This document shows, piece after piece, positions 1-6,173 of a stretch of 14,103 bases of DNA. Where the stretch lies: the NCBI GenBank assembly GCA_017454585.1, contig JAFTCU010000115.1:1-14103 (forward strand). The letters run 5' to 3'. Below the pieces are notes generated by a model. That model did no database searches. It was not told where the DNA came from and worked only from the letters and a program-made list of their open reading frames with translations. The translations under genes were made by a program, and so were the position numbers. Origin of the DNA: Thermoguttaceae bacterium. Its GTDB lineage: Bacteria > Planctomycetota > Planctomycetia > Pirellulales > Thermoguttaceae. The first letter of the stretch is position 1; every line of letters begins with the position of its first letter.

Positions 1-142
1 GGTAAATGAACCCCCAGCCCCCAGAGAACGTCCGAAAGGCCGGAACGACCGAACGCCCCGCCTTTTTCCACTTGCGCTTGACGCCGCGCGGCTTTAATCC
101 CGCTGTCGCGAGCTGCGACGGCCCGCGCAAAGGGCAATAATT
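1..142. other. GC-rich segment without a supported gene
   Basis: This stretch is clearly GC-rich, unlike the AT-rich operon that starts right beside it. It contains short inverted motifs (for example GTCGC/GCGAC around 106-120) but no terminator-like stem with a T-run. One minus-strand frame stays open across the whole segment, in frame with and after the stop codon of the 83-aa gene at 143-394. GC-rich DNA has few stop codons, so this is weak evidence for coding. It may be the flank of an insertion or the edge of a neighbouring gene that is not visible here. Confidence 0.4.
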
Positions 143-394
143 TCAATAATCGTTAAGTTCAAGAGACAACTCCTTGGAAACGATTTGAACGAATCCCGAT
201 ATTTTAGATAAAAATTTAAAATTCAATAATGAAAATTTTTGGAAAAAAACTTCTAACATCTCTTGATCAACACTAGGAATACCACAGAAAGACTCATAAC
301 TTTCATTAAGCATATGCACCAAGTCTTGATTAAAAGTATTTAATTCATTGTAAAAATCAATATATGCTTTTTTAACTTCAATTCTATCATTCAT
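143..394 (-). CDS. Small hypothetical protein, 83 aa, last gene of the AT-rich operon
   Basis: I do not recognise this protein. The start at 394 is preferred over an upstream ATG at 436 because GGAGG lies at 405-401, just before it. The start overlaps the stop of the upstream PP-loop reading frame (ATGAATGA, 394-387), an arrangement typical of translational coupling. The product is acidic and mostly helical in character. It is rich in Phe, Leu and Glu, has no signal peptide or obvious membrane segment, and one Cys near the middle. It shares the low GC content of the four upstream genes, so it very likely belongs to the same acquired module. Its function is unknown. Confidence 0.65.
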   Translation of the reverse strand: MNDRIEVKKAYIDFYNELNTFNQDLVHMLNESYESFCGIPSVDQEMLEVFFQKFSLLNFKFLSKISGFVQIVSKELSLELNDY

Positions 395-684
395 TTTTTT
401 CCTCCGTATTAGGGCGTATTGATGAATCAATATCAATTAGATATTTATGGGACTTAAATTCACAACCAGCGGAACGGCCACAAACTCGGCGAACGTCATT
501 TAACTTATGATCCATTTCGAGCATTTTTTGCAACATTTCTGGAAAATGACGTTCGCCGAGTTTGCGGCCATTCCCAGCCACCATTAAAATAAATAACCTC
601 GTCAATTTGCTCCCCACGTTCTAACATTAAATGAAGTAACGCAGTAGAATCTTTTCCGCCTGAGAAAGAAATTACTTGTTTCAT
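387..684 (-). pseudogene. PP-loop ATPase (PAPS reductase / adenine nucleotide alpha-hydrolase type), frameshifted
   Basis: Reading from ATG at 684 gives an N-terminus with the PP-loop signature SGGKDS (residues 8-13), then FNGGWE (residues 33-38). In PAPS-reductase-like proteins this is normally followed by FP-E/Q-M. Here the frame continues instead as WPQTRRT and stops at 505-507 after 59 codons. The expected FPEM continuation lies in another frame from 545 down to the stop at 387-389. Removing 25 bases (570-546) joins the two exactly as GWE-FPEM and gives about 90 residues. That is still short for the family, so the C-terminal part of the fold is probably missing too. The start overlaps the upstream stop by ATGA, and the end overlaps the 83-aa gene. 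PP-loop proteins adenylate substrates such as sulfate, tRNA or DNA; the substrate here cannot be told. Confidence 0.8.
471..574. repeat. Inverted repeat, 31-nt arms (471-501 and 544-574)
   Basis: The two arms are reverse complements over 31 nt with two mismatches (475/570 and 480/565), separated by a 42-nt loop. In the leftward transcript both mismatches become G-U wobbles, so the RNA could fold into a fully paired 31-bp stem. The right arm contains the 25-bp insertion that breaks the PP-loop gene. Four bases at one border (GGAA) and two to three at the other (TT/TTT) are shared by source and target. Confidence 0.9.
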
Positions 685-854
685 AACTCCCCCCTCGTTT
701 CAAGGTTGATTTCTTGCAAACTGTTTAATTTGGCCGCTGGGTAAGCATATTCAAAACCGAACCGCACCCCCAGCAGGAACACGAACAACGCCAGCACGAA
801 AACCAAAAAGCCAACATAAACGGCCATCAGGTTTATTTTACTTCTCAAATTCAT
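681..854 (-). CDS. Single-pass membrane peptide, 57 aa
   Basis: The start at 854 is chosen because AAGGAG lies at 870-865, about ten bases before it; a longer frame from 902 lacks such a site. The product has a short basic N-terminus (MNLRSKINL) and one long hydrophobic stretch at about residues 10-33, rich in Val, Phe and Leu, followed by a polar tail of about 24 residues. It overlaps the end of the upstream gene (838) and its stop overlaps the PP-loop start by ATGA (684-681), so it is a genuine member of the operon rather than chance. I do not recognise a family. A small membrane partner within a mobile module is the most that can be said. Confidence 0.65.
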   Translation of the reverse strand: MNLRSKINLMAVYVGFLVFVLALFVFLLGVRFGFEYAYPAAKLNSLQEINLETRGEL

Positions 855-1170
855 CTGAAATACACTCCTTGTAAATTTTATCGAAATCGGATTTAATACC
901 ATTACGAACAGCCGCGAAGCCGTCAGAAAGATATAGTTTACACATCACAACGGCTTGACGCTTTTTCAAAGTCATAAAATCAATCTTGCAAAGATTAAAT
1001 TCATACTCTCTTGTAATCAAGCCAACCTCACCCAAGGCGTGAACAAACCCACGGAAACAGCCATCAAAATAAGTTTGATCGCACGACCCCAAAGACCCAT
1101 AAATTTTTTTAATATATTCCTGAGCCTTACTGATTAAACGCGCCTCCTTGCGCTCTGCGGTTCCTTCCAT
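838..1170 (-). CDS. Hypothetical protein, 110 aa
   Basis: The ATG at 1170 directly follows the stop of the upstream gene (1171-1173), with GAGGAG (1188-1183) placed about nine bases upstream inside that gene. The first 25 residues are charged (MEGTAERKEARLISKAQEY), and a middle segment holds five Cys in total (GSCDQTY, DGCF, NLCK, VMCK, KECI). No classical zinc-binding spacing or signal peptide is visible. The end overlaps the membrane peptide gene by 17 bases. The low GC content and small size match the operon. I do not recognise the family, and a phage or mobile-element origin is inference only. Confidence 0.65.
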   Translation of the reverse strand: MEGTAERKEARLISKAQEYIKKIYGSLGSCDQTYFDGCFRGFVHALGEVGLITREYEFNLCKIDFMTLKKRQAVVMCKLYLSDGFAAVRNGIKSDFDKIYKECISDEFEK

Positions 1171-1518
1171 TTAATCTTTCTCCTCAATTTCGTAAAGTTC
1201 ACTCACTCTTTTTTCAACGCCATAAACGTTTAAAAAGTCTGGACTTGTATTAAAAAAATTATGCAAAATTTCTTGACGGACTTTTTCGATTTCCTCAAGT
1301 TTCAACAAAATTAATTTAATATATGGGACAAGCAATTTCGGCACCCGAATGGTTACGGATTCAGTACCATATTTTCCCCCTTTCTCACGGCAACGGGCTG
1401 GAACCCATTCACCATCTTTTTCGATAAAACGACGACCACAAAAATATTTAGAAGATTCTTTAACCAAATCAGTTTCAAAAACTTCAATTTTAGTTTGATG
1501 AACGTCCGATTTTGCCAT
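1171..1518 (-). CDS. Basic 115-aa protein with a possible ribbon-helix-helix-like segment, first gene of the operon
   Basis: I prefer the start at 1518 because GGTGAT lies a few bases upstream, whereas the longer ATG at 1533 has no Shine-Dalgarno sequence. Residues about 30-52 are basic and Cys-containing (CGRRF, PARCREKGGKYG). They are followed by TESVTIRVPKLLVPYIKLIL, a short strand then a long helix, resembling the start of small ribbon-helix-helix DNA-binding or partition proteins. A charged helical C-terminus ends in EEKD. As the operon's first gene it could be an autoregulator, but this is inference from a weak motif. The next gene starts immediately after its stop. Confidence 0.6.
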   Translation of the reverse strand: MAKSDVHQTKIEVFETDLVKESSKYFCGRRFIEKDGEWVPARCREKGGKYGTESVTIRVPKLLVPYIKLILLKLEEIEKVRQEILHNFFNTSPDFLNVYGVEKRVSELYEIEEKD

Positions 1519-1546
1519 TTTTATTATCACCATTCGTAACAGGATA

Positions 1547-1575
1547 TTGACGAAAACGCAAAATTTTGTTATAAT
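1547..1575 (+). promoter_or_regulatory. Strong sigma-70-like promoter, rightward, distal
   Basis: TTGACG at 1547-1552 and TATAAT at 1570-1575 are separated by exactly 17 bases, close to the ideal promoter. Transcription would begin near 1582, some 300 bases before the next start codon and diverging from the leftward operon. It would give either a very long leader for the 1884 gene or a separate small RNA. Confidence 0.6.
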
Positions 1576-1643
1576 TCAAATACCGGCCAAACCCTTTTAA
1601 AACCCTCAGGGGTGCCCGATTTCCCATTTTTTAACCCCTTCCT

Positions 1644-1666
1644 GTTTCTTACATCACATAAGAAAC
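1644..1666. repeat. Short perfect inverted repeat
   Basis: GTTTCTTA (1644-1651) and TAAGAAAC (1659-1666) form an 8-bp stem with a 7-nt loop. It sits between the two rightward promoters. It could be an operator or a small RNA hairpin. It has no T-run after it, so it is not a standard terminator. Confidence 0.4.
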
Positions 1667-1796
1667 ATTATCGGACGTTTACTCTGTAGATTTGCACGTG
1701 TATGGCTGGATTTAGATGAACACTTTGTAAACTCCCGGTTAAGAAATAAAATATCTCGTTTGTTCAATTTTTTTAGGTTCGTTTCTTGTTTGGGGC

Positions 1797-1824
1797 TTGC
1801 ACGATATTTTTTTTCTTGTATAAT
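1797..1824 (+). promoter_or_regulatory. Proximal promoter of the 692-aa membrane protein gene
   Basis: TTGCAC (1797-1802) and TATAAT (1819-1824) have a 16-base spacer. The predicted transcript starts near 1831, giving a leader of about 50 bases. The bases after the -10 box, TATAATAACTGGAA, closely match TATAATAACCGGAA at the promoter at 6115. Confidence 0.65.
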
Positions 1825-1883
1825 AACTGGAAGTTAATTTTACTTCTTTTTTCCATTTCGTCCATTTTCCATTTTTCGTCGTT

Positions 1884-3962
1884 ATGAAAGCGAATTTCGG
1901 TTTTTTGCGTAGACTTTTTTGGAATTATATCTTTGCCTTTCTGCTTATCTTTTCCATATACTCTATTCCTTTTATCTTCTTGGCAATTCTTGGATGTCTT
2001 TATCTTTTTCAAACTTGCCATTGGTTTATTTTTTCGTTGTCCGTTTTTTCCTCTTTTTTGTTTGTTTTTTTCCTGCTTCTTCTTTTCCGTTTTTTTCGAC
2101 TTCCGAGATATTGCTCCAATGAACAAATCATTGAAGCACGCTCTCAGGCCGATGATTTCATCAATTCTTTTCCTTATAAGATTCTTGAGTTTAATGATCC
2201 CAAATTCACTTTTTCTGTTATTTTAGTCCTCAATCGCCGAATCGCTCGTGCTTGTGGTGTCCGCTCTGCCCACCCTGAGCTTGATGTTCCTGTCGGTTAT
2301 TTTCTTCGTTCCTTATACAGTATTTCTACCGATCTCGAACAATATTGTAAGCAAACCTTACGAATTGGTCCTTTCGAGCCCTTGTATTATGTCAAATTAA
2401 ATCATATTTTATGGTTCGTCCCCAAATCATCCCAACCGTCTCCAGATAAATTGAAGTCAAATCACAACCTCTCCTCTTATATCCCTTCGTTTCTTTATGA
2501 GATATTTCGAAAGAAGGTTTTTCGATTTATTTTTGAGCGAGTGGCGCATTATTCCATTGAGCTTTACAGTGGCAAGGTTCTTGCTCAAAGACGTTTTTTT
2601 TCTTTTAGAAATTTTTCATCATTTCGTGAGTTTTTTCGCTCCCGTCTTTTACTATGGCCAATAGTCCTGGGAATTTTCGGCCTTGTTTTCTTTTGTTGTC
2701 TTGTTGTTGCAGGTTTGTTTTACTCAACCGATTCTGTCTGGGAACTGATCCAGATTTACAGAAATGCGCGCGCAAACGGTTTCCCCAGTTTTTCTACGCT
2801 TCCGTGGGATCAGATTTTTTTCCGAGTATTCCCTGGTCTATTAGCTTTGATTTTTAGCTGCGTCTTTTATTTTCTGCCATTCTTTTTCCGGTTTCGTTTG
2901 TCGCCATTCAATGTTCAGCCAATTCAGGAGTGGCCTGAACACGAAAAAGCAAGTTTTAAGAAGACGAAAGAATTTATCTCCAGGATAGATGATGTATCGC
3001 GTTTTTGCACTTTTTCATCCCTTCTTGAAGTCGTCCAGGAACTTCTTTCATCTACGGACAATTGTTACAGGAAACCGCAAGGCCCTACTTTTTCGCTTTC
3101 GCTTTTGGAGGTTCTGAAAGGACAGCAGATTTTGATTTCACATCTGCAAACAAAATTTGACGAAGAATTTCCATTTATGAATTATTTGAATATACGCGAC
3201 TTTTTGTTTGTGAATCGTCTGTACTCCTTTTATTTGAAATTTTTCCTTGCATTTCGCACTTTTAACTTTTGTGTGAACCCAATGTCAGGCTCTGTAGCCG
3301 AAGCAAGGATCCATGTGAACAGAACTCTTCTTCAATCTCTCCTTGAAGAATTTCTGATTACTGGTAACATTTTTCTTTTGAACCTAATTGGATTTCATCT
3401 CATTGAGGTTTACAGCGGGCATTTGCATTTTCCTGAAAATGGGCTTCCGCTCGCAATTTACCTTGCTGGAGGTACGGATGAGGAGAGACAAGCCGCCTGT
3501 TCCGCTCTGCTCAATATTTCAAATCTGAAATTGGACGTTCAGATGGAAACGAAACAAGGAGGTACTGGCTTTACGTGGTTCCCATCTCGTGGTCAAACAG
3601 ATTGGCAACTGAAAAAACTGGAAGAGCAAATGGACCGATGTGACCTGATTCTGTTTTTATCATCGGAAAAGTCGACTCCAGAGAAGTCAGAGCGATTTCA
3701 GAAAGCGCTTGAGCACTGTAAGTCTTATTGTGCCTTAGCTGAGAGACCGCCTCTTGTCGTTTTGACAGCACCAGCTTCTCAGACTCCCCTGCCCTGCTCG
3801 GCTAATTTTTACGCTATTCCCCGGAACTCAGACGATGAGTCTGTTCTTCAGGATTCGTTGAAAAGTCTGATTGAGCAGAATCAACAAAAGATTCTTTCAC
3901 GGCAGACTTTTCGTTTTATCAAAGAATACAGAAAAGAACATGGTCGTTATTACATCGATTAA
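1884..3962 (+). CDS. Phe-rich membrane protein with internal duplication and a degenerate GTPase-like C-terminus
   Basis: This 692-residue protein has two membrane segments at about 12-42 and 46-70, and two more near 254-278 and 310-338. The soluble parts repeat: a helical region ending in HYSIELYSGKV (about 220-240) and a later one ending in IEVYSGHL (about 500-515). I recall this Tyr-Ser-Gly signature from membrane-associated YcjF/DUF697-type GTPases. The C-terminus then resembles a small GTPase domain: LAGGTDEERQAA (about 528-539) where the P-loop should be, TGFTWF (about 560) like the switch-I region, RCDLILFLSS (about 584-593), and PPLVVLTAP (about 622-630) where an NKxD-type motif normally follows. 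The Walker A lysine and the NKxD motif are both absent, so nucleotide binding is doubtful. There is no Shine-Dalgarno sequence before the ATG; the leader is pyrimidine-rich. The family assignment comes from pattern memory, while the gene itself is certain. Confidence 0.75.
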   Translation: MKANFGFLRRLFWNYIFAFLLIFSIYSIPFIFLAILGCLYLFQTCHWFIFSLSVFSSFLFVFFLLLLFRFFRLPRYCSNEQIIEARSQADDFINSFPYKILEFNDPKFTFSVILVLNRRIARACGVRSAHPELDVPVGYFLRSLYSISTDLEQYCKQTLRIGPFEPLYYVKLNHILWFVPKSSQPSPDKLKSNHNLSSYIPSFLYEIFRKKVFRFIFERVAHYSIELYSGKVLAQRRFFSFRNFSSFREFFRSRLLLWPIVLGIFGLVFFCCLVVAGLFYSTDSVWELIQIYRNARANGFPSFSTLPWDQIFFRVFPGLLALIFSCVFYFLPFFFRFRLSPFNVQPIQEWPEHEKASFKKTKEFISRIDDVSRFCTFSSLLEVVQELLSSTDNCYRKPQGPTFSLSLLEVLKGQQILISHLQTKFDEEFPFMNYLNIRDFLFVNRLYSFYLKFFLAFRTFNFCVNPMSGSVAEARIHVNRTLLQSLLEEFLITGNIFLLNLIGFHLIEVYSGHLHFPENGLPLAIYLAGGTDEERQAACSALLNISNLKLDVQMETKQGGTGFTWFPSRGQTDWQLKKLEEQMDRCDLILFLSSEKSTPEKSERFQKALEHCKSYCALAERPPLVVLTAPASQTPLPCSANFYAIPRNSDDESVLQDSLKSLIEQNQQKILSRQTFRFIKEYRKEHGRYYID

Positions 3963-4023
3963 ATCGTTGTAATAAATCAAAAACGCAACCGATTGATTAG
4001 TTTCGAGAAACTTGTCCGATATT
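3963..4023. other. Convergent intergenic gap
   Basis: Sixty-one bases lie between two converging genes. There is only a weak stem, AGTTT/AAACT around 4000-4013 with a CGAG loop, and no convincing T-run on either strand. I would not call a terminator here. Confidence 0.4.
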
Positions 4024-4836
4024 CTATCTGCCCCCTTTTTCAAACGCTTCCGGCTTTGTGCAGCGATGGTACTCCACACCTGGCCAGCCAAAGAGCATGA
4101 CCGCTCCGACCCGGTATCCGGTGGGAACGTCCAGAAGTTTTTTCATCCCCGGCACTCTCTCAAAAATACTCTGAGCGAAACCGCACCAGCAGGTTCCAAG
4201 TCCGAACGATTGAGCGCAAAGGTCAAAATGAGTTAGCGCTATCACCGGGTCAAACCCGGTACACGGCGCGTTTTTCGGAACCAGGGCGAAAATCATTGCA
4301 GGCGCATCACGAAACACGATATCCTGACCGTTCATGATCAGGTCCAAAAAGCGGCTGAATTTCGGGTAAAACAGTCTGCACAAAATGTTCGCTGCCCTGC
4401 TCCGAAGTTTGCCGTAAACACTTGCCCTTAGCAGATCCATTTTGGCGGCAGAATCGATGATGATAAACTGCAGATTATGCGCATTACACCCGGTCGGAGT
4501 CCAGTCCAGTATCTTTTTCAGCTGGTCCAGAATTTCGTCGTCAATCGGTCGTTTACTCCATTGGCGAATGCTGCGTCTTTGTCGGATCAGATGGATCATT
4601 TCGTCGGATTTTGGAATGGCCCCGAGTGGTTCACAGTCCTCGGCTGATTTCCCGTCACAAACTAAAGCGCCAGTGGGACAAACCGCGAGACAGTGACCGC
4701 AATGAATGCAGTATTTTTCCTCCCCGGGCGATACAAAAGGCACACCCTCGTCTTCCGGAAGCTGAATCAAATTCACAATGCAGTCTTTAACACAGGCCGC
4801 GCAGCGACTACATTTCTCTGGATTGACCTGGATCAT
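4024..4836 (-). CDS. Ferredoxin-nitroreductase fusion, 4Fe-4S flavoprotein
   Basis: The 270-residue protein has an N-terminal two-cluster ferredoxin domain, with CSRCAACVKDC (C9, C12, C15, C19) and CIHCGHCLAVCP (C43, C46, C49, C53). A nitroreductase-fold domain follows from about residue 80, with RRSIRQW (87-93) at the usual FMN-phosphate-binding position. It carries the family's GxCN-type stretch (PTGCNAHNLQF) and a glycine-rich GLGTCWCGF later. Members are cytoplasmic FMN oxidoreductases; the ferredoxin domain would deliver electrons to FMN. Substrates vary and cannot be told from sequence. GAGGAG before the ATG fixes the start. The Shine-Dalgarno lies in a potential hairpin (4841-4866), suggesting translational control. 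It sits downstream of the ThuA gene on the same strand, but an intervening stem-loop may separate their transcripts. Confidence 0.92.
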   Translation of the reverse strand: MIQVNPEKCSRCAACVKDCIVNLIQLPEDEGVPFVSPGEEKYCIHCGHCLAVCPTGALVCDGKSAEDCEPLGAIPKSDEMIHLIRQRRSIRQWSKRPIDDEILDQLKKILDWTPTGCNAHNLQFIIIDSAAKMDLLRASVYGKLRSRAANILCRLFYPKFSRFLDLIMNGQDIVFRDAPAMIFALVPKNAPCTGFDPVIALTHFDLCAQSFGLGTCWCGFAQSIFERVPGMKKLLDVPTGYRVGAVMLFGWPGVEYHRCTKPEAFEKGGR

Positions 4837-4840
4837 CTAT

Positions 4841-4866
4841 TTTACTCCTCTGTTTCTCAGAGTAAA
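4841..4866 (-). promoter_or_regulatory. Possible SD-sequestering hairpin in the nitroreductase leader
   Basis: In the leftward RNA, TTTACTC (4866-4860) can pair with GAGTAAA (4847-4841). An alternative pairing, CTCTG with CAGAG, is also possible. Either would cover part of the GAGGAG ribosome-binding site that precedes the ATG at 4836. Confidence 0.4.
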
Positions 4867-4867
4867 T

Positions 4868-4906
4868 GGTCAGGTACCAGCGGTAACTTTATGCTGGCGC
4901 CTGACC
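4868..4906. terminator. Stem-loop after the ThuA gene, possible terminator or attenuator
   Basis: GGTCAGGTACCAGC (4868-4881) and GCTGGCGCCTGACC (4893-4906) pair over 14 bases with two central mismatches and an 11-nt loop. In the leftward RNA it is followed only by ATTT, so intrinsic termination would be weak. On the plus strand TTTT follows. It lies between the ThuA stop (4934) and the nitroreductase start (4836). Confidence 0.5.
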
Positions 4907-4933
4907 TTTTATGGATCATAGATTCACGATGGA

Positions 4934-5830
4934 TCATTCTCTCATAACCGGTTTATCTTCGCCGGGCATATCTTCCGGAACGGGAATGGTAACTTCGCCC
5001 GTAGCCGCCCATTCCGTTCCGCGAACGAACGGGACAATGAACGCAACGCTTCGGCACTGCTCTCCGGCGTGTCCCATGGCAATATGGAATACACGGCCCT
5101 TGCCGTAGGAAATGACCATCAGCTGCGGTTCGTCTCTGCCGTCGCCCCATTGTTTCGGGTCTGCCCAGGCGGTCGCCAAAATGGTAACGTTTTCTGCCGG
5201 ACCGCGAAGCTGTTCGTAAAGCTCATCATGGCAGTGACGGAACTTGAGAGGCAGACCTTTCATGATCGGGTGTTCCGGAACGCGAACTTCAACGAGGAAT
5301 TCGTGCTGAGCGCCGTGATTTCCGCCAGTTCCGTCGGTTTCATGATCTACGACCTGTTTACCGTCTTTCCAGTACAGATACGGGCCAGAAGCCTTGTTGC
5401 GTCCGCCCCAGCCGCCGACGGCAATCATCTTGTTGAACTCTTCCCATTTCGGGAAAGAATTGTCGGCCGCGTGGAACGCAACCATTCCGCCGCCATTTTT
5501 CATGTATTCTTCAAAGGCCTTTTTGGTTTCTTCGCACCAGTCGTCTCCGTTGTAGTTCAAAACGATAACGTCGTAGGCGGAGAAGTTCGGCTTGAACTGG
5601 GACATGTCCTGCCCGTTGCCGGGAGACGTTGCAACGTCAACTGTAAAGCGACCGGTTTCTTCCAGGTCGCGTTTAAGAACAGGCGTTGTTTCCCGCCAGT
5701 TATGATTGTTTTGACCGTCAACAATAAGAGCTTTAAGCGCAGCGGTTTCTTCTGCAAACGCCGATGAAAAAAAGAGCGTCAAAACCAGGACGGCCAATAC
5801 ACTCATCAAAATAATTTGACGGATTTTCAT
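4934..5830 (-). CDS. Secreted ThuA-domain protein
   Basis: The start at 5830 is chosen because GAGG lies seven bases upstream and a typical signal peptide follows (MKIRQIILMSVLAVLVL...SSAFA, cut near residue 26); a longer frame from 5890 is preceded by nothing useful. The mature protein is a ThuA-like (trehalose utilisation type, class I glutamine amidotransferase-like) domain: LKALIVDGQNNHNW near the N-terminus, DVIVLNYNGDDW, GGGMVAFHAADNSF, then HDELYEQ (about 200-206) and GKGRVFHIAMGH. Such proteins are very common in Planctomycetota and relatives and are thought to act on sugars, though the reaction is not established. Length of 298 residues is normal. The gene diverges from the sialidase-fold gene at 6174 across a 343-base regulatory region. 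Confidence 0.9.
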   Translation of the reverse strand: MKIRQIILMSVLAVLVLTLFFSSAFAEETAALKALIVDGQNNHNWRETTPVLKRDLEETGRFTVDVATSPGNGQDMSQFKPNFSAYDVIVLNYNGDDWCEETKKAFEEYMKNGGGMVAFHAADNSFPKWEEFNKMIAVGGWGGRNKASGPYLYWKDGKQVVDHETDGTGGNHGAQHEFLVEVRVPEHPIMKGLPLKFRHCHDELYEQLRGPAENVTILATAWADPKQWGDGRDEPQLMVISYGKGRVFHIAMGHAGEQCRSVAFIVPFVRGTEWAATGEVTIPVPEDMPGEDKPVMRE

Positions 5831-5896
5831 GAAAATACCTCGCAGCAAATGAAATAAAAAACATCGAAACGGAATACACAGCCGATTCAATTTTAA

Positions 5897-5930
5897 ATTA
5901 TATTTTAATCAATGCAGATTGAGTTTGCAA
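5897..5930 (-). promoter_or_regulatory. Likely promoter of the ThuA gene
   Basis: On the minus strand TTGCAA (5930-5925) and TAAAAT (5907-5902) are spaced by 17 bases. A consensus TATAAT (5902-5897) overlaps the downstream edge but lacks a well-placed -35. Either gives a leader of about 55-65 bases before the ATG at 5830. Confidence 0.5.
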
Positions 5931-5942
5931 TCCCCCCCGACT

Positions 5943-5999
5943 GACAATTTCCGAAATTTTGCATCTTCTTTTCAAAATTCGAGAATACCGCAAATTGTC
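5943..5999. repeat. Nested inverted repeat between divergent promoters
   Basis: The outer arms are GACAATTT (5943-5950) and AAATTGTC (5992-5999). Within them CGAAATTTTG (5952-5961) and CAAAATTCG (5973-5981) pair with one bulge. The whole could fold as a two-step hairpin or serve as a symmetric regulator-binding site, upstream of both divergent promoters. Confidence 0.5.
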
Positions 6000-6091
6000 T
6001 TTCATCGGCAACTTGTCAAACCTATAGTCCAGATCGTTTTGCGGATGCCCTGCCCACAAATCAGTACGCATTATTCTTCCTCGCAGTCCCC

Positions 6092-6120
6092 TTGACAACC
6101 GGTTTCCCCTGGGTTATAAT
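6092..6120 (+). promoter_or_regulatory. Near-perfect sigma-70 promoter of the sialidase-fold operon
   Basis: TTGACA (6092-6097) and TATAAT (6115-6120) are both full consensus with a 17-base spacer. Transcription would start near 6127 and read the genes at 6174 and 7258. Confidence 0.8.
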
Positions 6121-6173
6121 AACCGGAAAAGCGAGTTTTTATCCCACCATTTCACGTTTTGCGAGAGGTTCTT

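Larger units (their letters stand above)
1519..1883. other. Non-coding spacer between divergent units
   Basis: These 365 bases separate the leftward AT-rich operon from the rightward 692-aa gene. I see no coding frame of quality. The spacer holds two rightward promoters (1547-1575 and 1797-1824) and a small perfect inverted repeat, GTTTCTTA/TAAGAAAC at 1644-1666 with a 7-nt loop. No convincing leftward promoter for the operon could be picked. From 1830 to the start codon the DNA is pyrimidine-rich. Confidence 0.6.
5831..6173. other. Divergent regulatory region between the ThuA and sialidase-fold genes
   Basis: These 343 bases carry no supported gene. They hold a leftward promoter (about 5897-5930), a nested inverted repeat (5943-5999), a C7 run at 5932-5938, and a near-perfect rightward promoter (6092-6120). 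Confidence 0.6.

Noticed and set aside
1..142. Readthrough extension of the 83-aa protein beyond its TGA stop, or a gene running off the left edge
   Set aside because: The frame stays open, but this is expected in GC-rich DNA. There is no supporting motif and the base composition differs sharply from the gene before it.
1773..2126. Lys-rich minus-strand frame of 117 codons
   Set aside because: It is the complement of the Phe-rich, T-rich start of the 692-aa membrane protein.
5069..5767. Plus-strand frame of 232 codons across the ThuA gene
   Set aside because: It is antisense to the ThuA domain; no recognisable motif or start signal.
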